A stretch of DNA of 64,000 bases, from NCBI GenBank assembly GCA_016708585.1, contig JADJFK010000013.1:124001-188000 (forward strand), read 5' to 3'. The stretch comes from Sulfuritalea sp. (GTDB lineage: Bacteria > Pseudomonadota > Gammaproteobacteria > Burkholderiales > Rhodocyclaceae). Position 1 is the stretch's first letter. Each line of letters begins with the position of its first letter. Of this stretch, positions 26,444-35,782 are shown one piece after another. Under the pieces are notes generated by a model. The model did not search any database. It saw nothing but the letters and a program-made list of their open reading frames with translations, and was not told where the DNA came from. The translations under genes were made by a program, and so were the position numbers.

Positions 26444-27580
26444 ATGACCGAATCGCGCACCGCCCTGATCCTGACCGGCGGTGGTGCGCGGGCCGGCTAC
26501 CAGATCGGCGTGCTCAAGGCGATTCGCGAGTTGCTGCGCGAGCCGCGGCGCAATCCGTTTCCGATTCTGTGCGGCACTTCGGCCGGCGCACTCAACGCGG
26601 CCTCTTTGGCGGCGGCTGCGGATGATTTCGGCGCTGGCGTGGATGGCCTGGTGCGCGTTTGGGAAAACTTCAGCGCGCATCAGGTATATCGTGCCGATCC
26701 CGCGGGCATCGGCCTCTCCGGTGCGCGCTGGCTGTCGACGCTGGCCCTGGGCTGGCTCACGCGCCGCGCGCCGCGCTCGCTGCTCGACAACGCACCGCTG
26801 CGAGGCCTGCTGGAGAGCAGGATCGACTTCAGTCGCATCGGACGGGCGATCGAAAGCGGGGCCCTCCACTCGATCAGCATTACCTGCTCCGGCTATTCGT
26901 CCGGCCAGAGCGTGAGTTTTTTCCAGGGACGTGCCGATATCGCGCCATGGCGGCGCAGTCAGAGGGTCGGCGCACCCGCCGAGATTTCCCTCGACCACCT
27001 GATGGCATCGAGTGCCATTCCCTTTATCTTTCCGGCCGTGCATCTCAACCGGGAATGGTTCGGCGATGGCTCGATGCGCCAGGTCGCGCCCGTCTCGCCG
27101 GCAATACACCTGGGCGCACGCAAGATTCTGGTGGTCGGCGCCGGGCGCCTGGCCGACGAGAGCGCCCGACCGAGGGGCGAAACCTACCCCTCGCTGGCGC
27201 AGATCGCCGGCCATGCGCTGTCCAGCATCTTCCTCGACAGCATGTCGGTCGATCTGGAGCGGATGAACCGCATCAACAACACCCTGTCGCTGATTCCGGA
27301 CGCGGTGCGTCGCGACAAGGGCACTACGCTGCGCCCGATCGAGGTTCTGACCATCGCTCCGTCGCAGCGTCTTGACCATCTTGCCGCACGCCATGCACAG
27401 GCCCTGCCCTGGCCGGTGCGGGCCTTGCTGCGCGGCATTGGCGCCATGAACCAGAATGGTGGCGCGCTGACGAGCTACCTTCTGTTCGAGCAACCCTACA
27501 CCAGGGCTTTGATCGATCTGGGCTACGCAGACACTCTGGCGCGACGACGCGAAGTCGTCGAATTCCTTGATTTGAGTTAA
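26444..27580 (+). CDS. Patatin-like phospholipase
   Basis: The 378-residue product has the patatin Ser-Asp dyad architecture: the oxyanion-hole glycines TGGGARAGYQIGVL (residues about 10-23), the nucleophile elbow FPILCGTSAGALNAA (GxSxG, about 48) and the Asp motif WFGDGSMRQVAPVSPA (DGS in place of the commoner DGG/DGA). No signal peptide is visible, so it is probably cytoplasmic or membrane-associated. Members hydrolyse acyl chains of phospholipids or related esters, some acting as toxins; no cognate substrate is suggested here. It starts 7 bases after maeB and is probably co-transcribed. Confidence 0.87.
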   Translation: MTESRTALILTGGGARAGYQIGVLKAIRELLREPRRNPFPILCGTSAGALNAASLAAAADDFGAGVDGLVRVWENFSAHQVYRADPAGIGLSGARWLSTLALGWLTRRAPRSLLDNAPLRGLLESRIDFSRIGRAIESGALHSISITCSGYSSGQSVSFFQGRADIAPWRRSQRVGAPAEISLDHLMASSAIPFIFPAVHLNREWFGDGSMRQVAPVSPAIHLGARKILVVGAGRLADESARPRGETYPSLAQIAGHALSSIFLDSMSVDLERMNRINNTLSLIPDAVRRDKGTTLRPIEVLTIAPSQRLDHLAARHAQALPWPVRALLRGIGAMNQNGGALTSYLLFEQPYTRALIDLGYADTLARRREVVEFLDLS

Positions 27581-27643
27581 TGTCGTTGCTGAAATTAGTC
27601 GTTCAACCTCCTTATTTGCAAGGATAATCGGCTGTACAGCTTG

Positions 27644-27671
27644 TTGCGCAGTGGGTATCCTCTGCTAGAAT
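27644..27671 (+). promoter_or_regulatory. Promoter for pbpG
   Basis: TTGCGC and TAGAAT are separated by 16 bases, with TGC directly before the -10 (extended -10). It lies 26 bases before the pbpG ATG, which has the ribosome-binding site AGGAGG. Confidence 0.5.
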
Positions 27672-27697
27672 CGCACGATTGCAGGAGGTGCTGCTTC

Positions 27698-28651
27698 ATG
27701 AAAATGGCTTTAGTGATGCTGTTGGCTGCCGCAATAGTCGGTGCCGGCGCTGCGCCGGCGAGGGCGGACGCCAGCGAAAAAAAGAAGAGCGTCGCCGCCA
27801 AGAAGAAGGTTCCCGGAGTTGCGGCCCAAGCGAAGCCCGGTATGGTGCGTGCGAAATCCCCGCAGCGTCCGGCATCGCTGGATGATGCGCACCATCTCGC
27901 GCTGCAGTCGTCTGCGGTACTGGTCCAGGACCAGACTACCGGCACGATCCTTTTCGAGAAGAATGCCGGTTCCGTGCTGCCGATCGCATCGATCACCAAG
28001 CTGATGACGGCGATGGTGGCGCTGGATGTCGCCCCCGATCTGAACGAGACACTGACGATCGGCGAGGATGACGTCGACATCATCAAGGGCACCCGCTCGC
28101 GCCTCAAGGTCGGCACCCGGCTGGCGCGCGAGGAAATGCTGCGCCTGGCGCTGATGTCTTCGGAAAATCGGGCAGCTTCGGCCCTGTCGCGGCATTATCC
28201 CGGGGGTCGCGAGGCTTTCGTCGCCGCCATGAACCGGAAGGCCCAGGCTTTGGGGCTCGCCGATACCCGTTTTCATGATGCGACCGGGTTGACCGCGGCC
28301 AATGTATCGAGTCCGCGCGACCTGGCGAAAATGGTCGATGCCGCGCATCAATATCCCCTGATCCGCGAATTCTCCACGGCCATAGACGGCGAGTTCAGCA
28401 TCGCCGGTCGCCAGCAGCAATTCCGCAACACCAATACCCTGGTCAGGAACCCGTCTTGGGAAATCGGCCTGTCCAAGACCGGCTACATCAACGAGGCCGG
28501 GAAATGCCTGGTGATGCAGGCCTGGCTCAACAACAAGCCGACCATCATCGTGCTGCTCGACTCCTGGGGCCGGATGACGCGCATCGGTGATGCCAACCGC
28601 ATCAAGCGCTGGGTCGAGAGCGCCTCGCTGGCACGGCCGGGTCCCGGCTGA
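27698..28651 (+). CDS. pbpG: D-alanyl-D-alanine endopeptidase (PBP7-type, peptidase S11)
   Basis: The 317-residue product has a signal peptide (MKMALVMLLAAAIVGAGAAPARA) and a Lys/Ala-rich linker before the S11 serine-peptidase domain. The catalytic motifs are clear: SxxK in PIASITKLMTAM, SxN in LMSSENRAASAL and KTG in GLSKTGYINEAG. PBP7 cleaves D-Ala-mDAP cross-links in periplasmic peptidoglycan. The absence of the extra C-terminal amphipathic domain of PBP5/6 supports the endopeptidase assignment. Own promoter and terminator flank it, so it is monocistronic. Confidence 0.92.
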   Translation: MKMALVMLLAAAIVGAGAAPARADASEKKKSVAAKKKVPGVAAQAKPGMVRAKSPQRPASLDDAHHLALQSSAVLVQDQTTGTILFEKNAGSVLPIASITKLMTAMVALDVAPDLNETLTIGEDDVDIIKGTRSRLKVGTRLAREEMLRLALMSSENRAASALSRHYPGGREAFVAAMNRKAQALGLADTRFHDATGLTAANVSSPRDLAKMVDAAHQYPLIREFSTAIDGEFSIAGRQQQFRNTNTLVRNPSWEIGLSKTGYINEAGKCLVMQAWLNNKPTIIVLLDSWGRMTRIGDANRIKRWVESASLARPGPG

Positions 28652-28672
28652 TATCGCTGCTGCCGCCATGAT

Positions 28673-28697
28673 GGCCGCCCGCGGGCGGCCTTTGTTT
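28673..28697 (+). terminator. Rho-independent terminator of pbpG
   Basis: GGCCGCC and GGCGGCC pair around CGCG, followed by TTTGTTT, 22 bases after the pbpG stop. Confidence 0.85.
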
Positions 28698-28873
28698 GCA
28701 GGTGGGTGCCGCCTTCCGGCGGGACTTGCCGCAGCGTCCGCAAAACTTGCCACGTACCTGCCGTTTCGCGCGGATTGTGTCGCGGGCTGCTAGAATTATT
28801 CGCAAAATCATGCTGCTGCGGGACTGCTGGAAGCGGTCGGTGAGCGGCTCTGCTCCGCACATTCATTCGCTGG

Positions 28874-29833
28874 ATGGACCCCACTGTGAACATTGCCTCT
28901 GCCTCGGCACCGCCGCAACGCATCGTCATCGCCACGCGCGAATCCCGCCTCGCCCTGTGGCAGGCCGAACATGTGCGCAACCTGCTGCAGGAGCTGTATC
29001 CGGCATGCAAGGTCGAACTGCTCGGCATGACCACGCGCGGAGACCAGATCCTCGACCGGCCGCTGTCCAAGGTGGGCGGCAAGGGATTGTTCGTCAAGGA
29101 ACTTGAGGCGGCGCTGCTCGATGGTGCGGCTGACCTCGCCGTACATTCCATGAAGGACGTGCCGATGCAGATGGAACCGGAGTTTTCCCTGGTGGCCATC
29201 GGGCCGCGCGAAGTACCGCTGGATGCGCTGGTATCGGGCAAATACGCCAGCCTTGAAGACATGCCGCCGGGTGCGGTTGTCGGCACCTCCAGCCTGCGCC
29301 GCGAAGCCCAGTTGCATGCGCGCTATCCCTATCTGGCGGTGACGCCGCTGCGCGGCAACCTCGATACGCGCCTGCGCAAGCTCGATGAAGGCCAGTTCGA
29401 CGCCATCATCCTCGCCGCCGCCGGATTGAAGCGCCTTGGTCTCGGTGCGCGCATTCGCGCGGTGCTGCCGGCTGAGGATTCGCTGCCGGCTGCCGGCCAG
29501 GGCGCGCTGGGCATCGAAGCCCTTGCCTCGCGACCGGACGTGGCGGCCTGGGTCGCTCCTCTTAATGATCCCGCCACCGCGGCCTGCGTGAGGGCCGAAC
29601 GGGCCGTTTCGCGCGCGCTGGCCGGCAGTTGCGAAGTGCCGCTCGGCGCCTATGCCGAAATGCGCGCAGGGAGCCTCTATCTGCGCGGCTTCGTCGCTTC
29701 GCCGGACGGCACGCGGATGGCGCATGCCGAACTCTCCGGCAGTGCTGCCGCTCCGGAAGACCTCGGCCTGCAACTGGCGGCCGAACTGCGCCGCCAGGGC
29801 GCCGCCGAAATCCTCGCCGCGCTCGGCTCCTGA
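28874..29833 (+). CDS. hemC: Porphobilinogen deaminase (hydroxymethylbilane synthase)
   Basis: HemC joins four porphobilinogens into hydroxymethylbilane. The 319-residue protein shows RIVIATRESRLALWQAEHV, GGKGLFVKELEAALLDGAADLAVHSMKDVP with the catalytic Asp, the arginine-rich GTSSLRREAQL, RGNLDTRL and the dipyrromethane-cofactor cysteine in LAGSCEVPLGAY. The N-terminus is slightly extended; GTG at 28886 is an alternative start and neither has a clear ribosome-binding site. A TGC-TAGAAT extended -10 lies about 80 bases upstream. First gene of hemC-D-X-Y. Confidence 0.96.
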   Translation: MDPTVNIASASAPPQRIVIATRESRLALWQAEHVRNLLQELYPACKVELLGMTTRGDQILDRPLSKVGGKGLFVKELEAALLDGAADLAVHSMKDVPMQMEPEFSLVAIGPREVPLDALVSGKYASLEDMPPGAVVGTSSLRREAQLHARYPYLAVTPLRGNLDTRLRKLDEGQFDAIILAAAGLKRLGLGARIRAVLPAEDSLPAAGQGALGIEALASRPDVAAWVAPLNDPATAACVRAERAVSRALAGSCEVPLGAYAEMRAGSLYLRGFVASPDGTRMAHAELSGSAAAPEDLGLQLAAELRRQGAAEILAALGS

Positions 29834-29835
29834 GC

Positions 29836-30618
29836 GTGAGCCTGGCGGGACGCCATGTCGTGGTGACGCGCCCGGCCGGGCAGGCGGCGCATTTCGCAAC
29901 GGCCTTGAGCGCACAGGGAGCGATACCGGTGCTCTACCCGGTGCTGGAAATTCGCGACCTCGACGATGTCACACCGGTGCTCGATGCGGCGATTCGCCTC
30001 GACAGCTTCGACCTTGCCGTATTCGTCAGCCCGAATGCGATCGAAAAGGCGTTGGCCCTGATCCTGGCCCGCCGCACGTGGCCTGGCGGGTTGCGGGTGG
30101 CCGCCCTGGGCAAGAGCAGCGAACGGGAACTGGAGCGCCACGGGATCCGCGAGGTCCTGTCGCCGCCCTTGCGCTTTGACTCGGACGCCTTGCTCGAACT
30201 CCCCGAATTGACCGCCGTCGCGGGCAAGCGCGTGATCATTTTTCGCGGCGACGGCGGGCGCGAAGTACTGGGCGACACCCTCAAGGCCCGCGGCGCCGCG
30301 ATCGAATATGTGACCTGTTACCGTCGCGCGCGGCCGCAGCTGGATCCCTCGCCCCTGCTCAAGTTGTGGGAAGTCGGGCAACTCGATGCCGTGACCCTGA
30401 CCAGCAGCGAAGGCTTGCGCAATTTTCACGAGATGGTCGGGCGTCTCGGCCGGGCGTGGCTGAAGAAGACGCCCGCCTTCGTCCCGCATCAGCGCATCGC
30501 GGAACAGGCGCTCGCCCTCGGCCTGGGCAAGGTCATTCCCACCGCCCCCGGCGATGACGGCCTGATGGCCGGACTCGTGCAATACTTCGCTTCCCATGGA
30601 AACTCCCGTCCAAACTGA
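29836..30618 (+). CDS. hemD: Uroporphyrinogen-III synthase
   Basis: HemD closes and flips ring D of hydroxymethylbilane to give uroporphyrinogen III. The 260-residue product is poorly conserved, as the family always is, but has the expected start LAGRHVVVTRPAGQAAHFA, the VFVSPNAIEKAL segment, VIIFRGDGGREVLGDTLKARG and LTSSEGLRNF. The start is GTG at 29836, 2 bases after the hemC stop; longer in-frame readings would overlap hemC extensively. Its 3' end overlaps hemX by 23 bases. Confidence 0.92.
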   Translation: MSLAGRHVVVTRPAGQAAHFATALSAQGAIPVLYPVLEIRDLDDVTPVLDAAIRLDSFDLAVFVSPNAIEKALALILARRTWPGGLRVAALGKSSERELERHGIREVLSPPLRFDSDALLELPELTAVAGKRVIIFRGDGGREVLGDTLKARGAAIEYVTCYRRARPQLDPSPLLKLWEVGQLDAVTLTSSEGLRNFHEMVGRLGRAWLKKTPAFVPHQRIAEQALALGLGKVIPTAPGDDGLMAGLVQYFASHGNSRPN

Positions 30619-31648
30619 TCCGGTGCCGCCCTCCGGCGGCTGGCGGCACGTGCTGCGCCGGCCGGCCTTGCTGGTCGCCGCGGTGGCGCTGGCGATAGTC
30701 CTCGCGCAATGGTTCGATACCCGCCAGCAGGTCGGCAACCTGCAGGAGGAGCTGGCGCGGCGGCTGGGCGAAGGTGAAACCGTGGCCAAGGAAGGACGCA
30801 CGCTGGCGCGGCAAAGCCAGGAAACTCTGGCTGCCCTGCAGGCCAAGGTCGGCGTGCTGGAAGCGAGGCTGGCCGAAGCCCAAAGCCAGGCCGTGGCGCT
30901 GGAAGCCATGTACCAGGAGATATCCAGCACCCGCGATGAACGCCTGCTGGCCGAGGTCGAGCAGGCCGTGGTGATCGCCATGCAGCAGTTGCAGTTCGCC
31001 GGCAACGTCGAGGCGGCGTTGATCGCCCTGCAGGGCGCCGAGGCGCGCCTCGCCCGCGCCGTGCAGCCGCAGTTCCTGCCTGTCAGGAAGCTGATCGTGC
31101 GCGACATCGAACGCCTCAAGGGAACTCCGGGTGCCAACATCAGCGGTTTGTCGCTGAAAATCGAAAGCGTGGTTGCGGCGGTCGACGGCCTGCCGCTGGC
31201 CTACGAACAGCGGCCGAAAGCGGAAACGGCCAAGCCGGCTGCCGCCAAACCTGCCAGCGTCGATTACTGGCGGGACCTGGGCGCGGACCTCTGGCGCGAG
31301 TTGAGGCAACTGGTGCGCATCGAGCGCATCGACCAGGGCGATCCCGCGCTGCTTTCGCCCAACCAGAGCTTTTTTCTGCGCGAGAACCTGAAACTGCGCC
31401 TGCTCAATGCGCGCCTGGCGCTGCTGCAACGCGACGGCAAGGTTTTTCGCGAAGAAATCCGCCAGTCGCGCGAGCAGCTGGACCGCTATTTCGACGGTCG
31501 TGCCAAGCCGGTGCAGGCTGCCCAGGCAACCCTGAAGGCCCTGGCCGCGACCGATGTCAGCTTCGATCTTCCGGGGCTGGCGGAAACCCTGACCGCCCTG
31601 CGCAATCTGAAGTTTCCCCGCGACCGCGCAGCCGGCCCGGGAAGATAA
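30596..31648 (+). CDS. hemX: HemX-like membrane protein
   Basis: The 350-residue protein has one transmembrane helix (residues about 25-40, ALLVAAVALAIVLAQWF) followed by a long coiled coil (about 45-105) and a helical periplasmic domain. This is the HemX layout of proteobacterial hem operons. Annotations as uroporphyrinogen-III methyltransferase are historical; no methyltransferase motif is present here. It is thought to organise haem-synthesis enzymes at the membrane, but this is not proven. It overlaps hemD and precedes hemY by 11 bases. Confidence 0.88.
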   Translation: METPVQTDPVPPSGGWRHVLRRPALLVAAVALAIVLAQWFDTRQQVGNLQEELARRLGEGETVAKEGRTLARQSQETLAALQAKVGVLEARLAEAQSQAVALEAMYQEISSTRDERLLAEVEQAVVIAMQQLQFAGNVEAALIALQGAEARLARAVQPQFLPVRKLIVRDIERLKGTPGANISGLSLKIESVVAAVDGLPLAYEQRPKAETAKPAAAKPASVDYWRDLGADLWRELRQLVRIERIDQGDPALLSPNQSFFLRENLKLRLLNARLALLQRDGKVFREEIRQSREQLDRYFDGRAKPVQAAQATLKALAATDVSFDLPGLAETLTALRNLKFPRDRAAGPGR

Positions 31649-31659
31649 GCGCGCACGGC

Positions 31660-32844
31660 ATGCGTGCCCTGTTCTGGCTCCTGACCCTTGCCGCGCTGGC
31701 CGTCGGTCTGGCGCTCGCCGCCCGCTACAACGAGGGTTACGTGTTGCTGGTGCTGCCGCCATGGCGTGCCGAAGTTTCGCTCAACCTGTTCATCCTGGCG
31801 GCGATTGCCGGATTCTTCCTCATCTACCTGCTGGCGCGCGCCGCCAGCCATGTCCTGGCCCTGCCGCGCGCCGTTGCCGAGTTCCGCGCGCGGCGGCAGC
31901 AGGAGCAAGCAGCCCTTGCCCTGCGCGACGCATGGCGCCTGTTGCAGGAAGGGCGTTACGGCCATGCCGTGCGCCGTGCCGAAAAGATCCGCCACGATCA
32001 TCCGGGCGCAGGCATGCTCGCGCTGGCCGGTTGGCGCGCCGCGCATGCCCTGCGCGATGCCGCGCGCTCGGCGGACTGGGCTGCGCGCGTGCGGTCGCAC
32101 GACGCCTCCGGCATGCAGGCCGCCCGCCTGATGACCGAAGCTGAATTCGCCCTCGAAGACCGCCGCTTCGATGACGCCCGCAATGCCCTGCAGCAGTTTG
32201 CCGTGCTGGAGGGAAAGCATATCGCCGCCATGCGGCTCAGCGTGCGCGCCGAACAGGGGCTTGGCAACTGGCGCGAAGTCGCTCGCCTGGTACGCCAGTT
32301 GGAAAAGCACCAGGCCCTGACCGCCGACCAGGCCGCGCCGATCCGCAGCCGTGCTGTGCGCGAGGCCTTGCGCGGATTGCGCGATGATCCCGTCGGCTTG
32401 ATGCGCTACTGGCGCGAACTGGATGAGGGCGACCGCGCCGAGCCGGCGCTGGCGCTGGAAACGGCGCGCGCACTGATGGCGGGCGGCGATTGCCGCGAAG
32501 CGCAGCGCGTGATCGAGGATGCCCTGGCCGAACACTGGGATGCCGAGCTGGTGCTGGCCTACGGCGAATGCGGCAAGCCGGGGGAGCCGGCCGGCGACGT
32601 CCTCGGCCGCATCGCCCAGGCCGAAAAATGGCTGCAGCGGATGCCGCGCGACGGCTCCCTGCTGCTCACCCTCGGCCGCTTGTGCCGCCAGCAGCAACTG
32701 TGGGGCAAGGCGAGGAGTTATCTGGAAGCCGCGCTTGCCGTCACGCCCTCGCGCGCCGCACATGTCGAATTGGCGCAACTGCTCGAACATCTGGAAGAGT
32801 CGGCGCTGGCGGCACGCCACTATCGCGCCGCTGCGGTGCTTTAG
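31660..32844 (+). CDS. hemY: HemY-type TPR membrane protein of the haem operon
   Basis: The 394-residue product has two N-terminal transmembrane helices (about 2-20 and 40-62), then tetratricopeptide-like helical repeats (residues about 85-390). This is the proteobacterial HemY_N protein, not the Gram-positive protoporphyrinogen oxidase with the same symbol; no FAD motif is present. The partner HemX lies directly upstream. Function in late haem synthesis or enzyme assembly is inferred from context. It converges on hemF with a 7-base gap. Confidence 0.88.
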   Translation: MRALFWLLTLAALAVGLALAARYNEGYVLLVLPPWRAEVSLNLFILAAIAGFFLIYLLARAASHVLALPRAVAEFRARRQQEQAALALRDAWRLLQEGRYGHAVRRAEKIRHDHPGAGMLALAGWRAAHALRDAARSADWAARVRSHDASGMQAARLMTEAEFALEDRRFDDARNALQQFAVLEGKHIAAMRLSVRAEQGLGNWREVARLVRQLEKHQALTADQAAPIRSRAVREALRGLRDDPVGLMRYWRELDEGDRAEPALALETARALMAGGDCREAQRVIEDALAEHWDAELVLAYGECGKPGEPAGDVLGRIAQAEKWLQRMPRDGSLLLTLGRLCRQQQLWGKARSYLEAALAVTPSRAAHVELAQLLEHLEESALAARHYRAAAVL

Positions 32845-32851
32845 CTGCTTT

Positions 32852-33769
32852 CTAGAGCCAGTCGCGCGGCGGCAGGAAGTCGGTGTAGAGCCGGGCTTCC
32901 GCGCTGCCGGCTTCGGGTTGCCAGTCGTAGCGCCACTTGACGATGGGCGGCAGCGACATCAGGATCGATTCGGTGCGGCCTCCGGACTGCAGGCCGAACA
33001 GGGTGCCGCGATCCCAGACCAGGTTGAATTCGACATAGCGCCCGCGGCGGTAGGCCTGGAAGTCGCGTTCGCGTTCGCCCCAGGCGGTGTCACGGCGGCG
33101 GGCGATCAGCGGCAGGTAGGCGTTGGTGAAGCTGTTGCCGACGGCCTGGGTCAAAGCGAAGCAACGCTGGAACGGGGTCTCGCCGCCGTTGCCGCCTTCG
33201 CTGAGGTCGTCGAAGAAGATGCCGCCGACGCCGCGCGCCTCGTTGCGGTGCTTGAGGAAGAAATAGTCGTCGCACCATTTCTTGTAGCGCGCGTGTACCC
33301 CGGTGCCGAAGGGCGCCAGCGCGTCGCGGCAGGTCCGGTGGAAATGCCGGGCGTCTTCCTCGAAGCCGTAATAGGGCGTCAGGTCCATGCCGCCGCCGAA
33401 CCACCAGACCGGCGCTTCCCCGGGCTTTTCGGCGACAAAGAATCGAACATTCATGTGCGCCGTGGGGCAATACGGATTGCGCGGGTGCATGACGAGCGAA
33501 ACACCCATCGCCTCCCAGCGGCGACCCGCCAGTTCGGGGCGGTGGGCGGTCGCCGAGGCGGGCATCTGCTCGCCCTTGACGTGCGAGAAGTTGACGCCAC
33601 CGCGCTCGAACAGCCTGCCGTCTTCGATCAAACGCGAGATACCGCCGCCGCCTTGCGGGCGATCCCAGGCGTCGCGCAGGAAGGGCTGGCCTTCCATGCC
33701 CTCGAGTTCACCGATGATGCGATCCTGCAGGCCGGTGAAATAGTCCCGGATCGGCGCGATGTCCACCAA
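32852..33769 (-). CDS. hemF: Oxygen-dependent coproporphyrinogen-III oxidase
   Basis: HemF oxidatively decarboxylates coproporphyrinogen III to protoporphyrinogen IX using O2. The 305-residue protein contains the signature ARYKKWCDDYFFLKHRNEAR, FGGGMDLTPYYGFEEDARHFH and RGRYVEFNLVWDRGTLFGLQ. It implies aerobic or microaerobic haem synthesis; no HemN was seen in this window. It faces hemY and is followed upstream on the same strand by purE and folD. Confidence 0.97.
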   Translation of the reverse strand: MVDIAPIRDYFTGLQDRIIGELEGMEGQPFLRDAWDRPQGGGGISRLIEDGRLFERGGVNFSHVKGEQMPASATAHRPELAGRRWEAMGVSLVMHPRNPYCPTAHMNVRFFVAEKPGEAPVWWFGGGMDLTPYYGFEEDARHFHRTCRDALAPFGTGVHARYKKWCDDYFFLKHRNEARGVGGIFFDDLSEGGNGGETPFQRCFALTQAVGNSFTNAYLPLIARRRDTAWGERERDFQAYRRGRYVEFNLVWDRGTLFGLQSGGRTESILMSLPPIVKWRYDWQPEAGSAEARLYTDFLPPRDWL

Positions 33770-33774
33770 GCGTC

Positions 33775-34275
33775 TCAGGACTCGGGCAGCTTCATCGCCA
33801 GGACTTTCTCGCTCTGGTGCGAGCGGAAGTCCTCGAGCTTTTTCGCCAGCGCGCGACCGTAATCGTCGTTCGCCGTGGCGATGATGGCGATTGCGGTGAG
33901 TGCCGCGTTGGCGGCGCCGGCCTCGCCGATGGCGAAGGTGGCGACCGGCACGCCCTTGGGCATCTGCACGATGGAGAGTAGCGAGTCCAGGCCGTTGAGA
34001 TGCTTGGAAGGCACCGGCACTCCCAGCACCGGCACGATGGTTTTCGCCGCCAGCATGCCGGGCAGGTGCGCCGCGCCGCCGGCGCCGGCGATGATGGCGC
34101 GCAGGTCGCGTTCCTGCGCCATGGCGGCGTAGTCGAACAGCAGGTCGGGGGTGCGGTGCGCCGAGACCACCTTCGCCTCGAAGGGGACGCCGAATTCCTT
34201 GAGCATTGCGGCGGCGGCCTGCATTACCGGCCAGTCCGAATCCGAGCCCATGACGATGCCGACCAGTGGATTCAT
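33775..34275 (-). CDS. purE: N5-carboxyaminoimidazole ribonucleotide mutase PurE
   Basis: PurE converts N5-CAIR to CAIR in purine synthesis. The 166-residue product has the class I PurE signature: VGIVMGSDSDWPVMQ, SAHRTPDLLFDYA and the IIAGAGGAAHLPGMLAAKT loop. The start is ATG at 34275, 6 bases after GAGGTG; an upstream in-frame GTG at 34284 is less likely. purK is not adjacent. Order on the minus strand is folD, purE, hemF with short gaps. Confidence 0.96.
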   Translation of the reverse strand: MNPLVGIVMGSDSDWPVMQAAAAMLKEFGVPFEAKVVSAHRTPDLLFDYAAMAQERDLRAIIAGAGGAAHLPGMLAAKTIVPVLGVPVPSKHLNGLDSLLSIVQMPKGVPVATFAIGEAGAANAALTAIAIIATANDDYGRALAKKLEDFRSHQSEKVLAMKLPES

Positions 34276-34285
34276 TTTGCGCACC

Positions 34286-35137
<852 letters not shown>

Positions 35138-35167
35138 GAATGGGTTCGCGTCAGATGGAAGGGGCTA

Positions 35168-35782
35168 TCAGGCCGTGGCCAGCTGCTTCGCCACGGCGTC
35201 GCGCCCGGCGGCAAAGGCCTGGCGGTTGGCGTCGACGACTTTCTCGCCCTTGCGCGCGAAGCGCTTGTCGATGCAGGCCAGCAGTACCTCGGGAGAAAAT
35301 GGCAGGTAGTCGGCGATGGCGCCGAGCATCACGGTATTGCCGAGGCGGATCTCGCCGAGGTCGCGGGCGATGCTCATGGCATCGAAGGAAACCACCCGAT
35401 GCCCGGCGGCGCGCATCTGGCCGGTCGGGTCGTCGGGATAGTCGAACAGGCCGAGCTCGACCACCGGCGGCACCAGCCGGGCGTTGTTCACCAGCGCCAG
35501 GCCGTCGGGCTTCAGGTAGTGCGACCAGCGCAGCGCTTCGGCGCCCTCGAAGCCGAGCAGCACCTGCACCGTGCCCGGCTCGATCTGCGGCGAGAGCACC
35601 TTGCGCCCGAAGCGCAGGTGCGAGGTGACCACGCCGCCGCGCTGCGCCATGCCGGCAACCTCGGTTTTCTTCACGTCATGGCCTTCCGCCATGGCCGCTT
35701 CGGCGAGGATCTCGGCTGCCGTCATGACGCCCTGGCCGCCGATGCCGCAGACGAGGATGTTGGTGATGTCGTTCGTGCTCAT
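35168..35782 (-). CDS. iorB: Indolepyruvate:ferredoxin oxidoreductase, beta subunit
   Basis: The 204-residue subunit is the gamma-type domain of 2-oxoacid:ferredoxin oxidoreductases: NILVCGIGGQGVMTAAEILAE, then MAQRGGVVTSHLRFG and LGFEGAEALR. With IorA it decarboxylates aryl pyruvates (indole-, phenyl-, hydroxyphenylpyruvate) to aryl-acetyl-CoA and reduces ferredoxin. ATG at 35782 overlaps the iorA stop (ATGA), so the two are translationally coupled. Longer in-frame readings are the antisense-like shadow of iorA. folD follows on the same strand after 30 bases. Confidence 0.93.
   Translation of the reverse strand: MSTNDITNILVCGIGGQGVMTAAEILAEAAMAEGHDVKKTEVAGMAQRGGVVTSHLRFGRKVLSPQIEPGTVQVLLGFEGAEALRWSHYLKPDGLALVNNARLVPPVVELGLFDYPDDPTGQMRAAGHRVVSFDAMSIARDLGEIRLGNTVMLGAIADYLPFSPEVLLACIDKRFARKGEKVVDANRQAFAAGRDAVAKQLATA

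Noticed and set aside
24112..26460. 782-codon minus-strand open frame opposite maeB
   Set aside because: Shadow of maeB, which matches its family over its full length.
31660..32844. Protoporphyrinogen oxidase HemY
   Set aside because: No FAD-binding motif; two membrane helices and TPR-like repeats identify the unrelated proteobacterial HemY.
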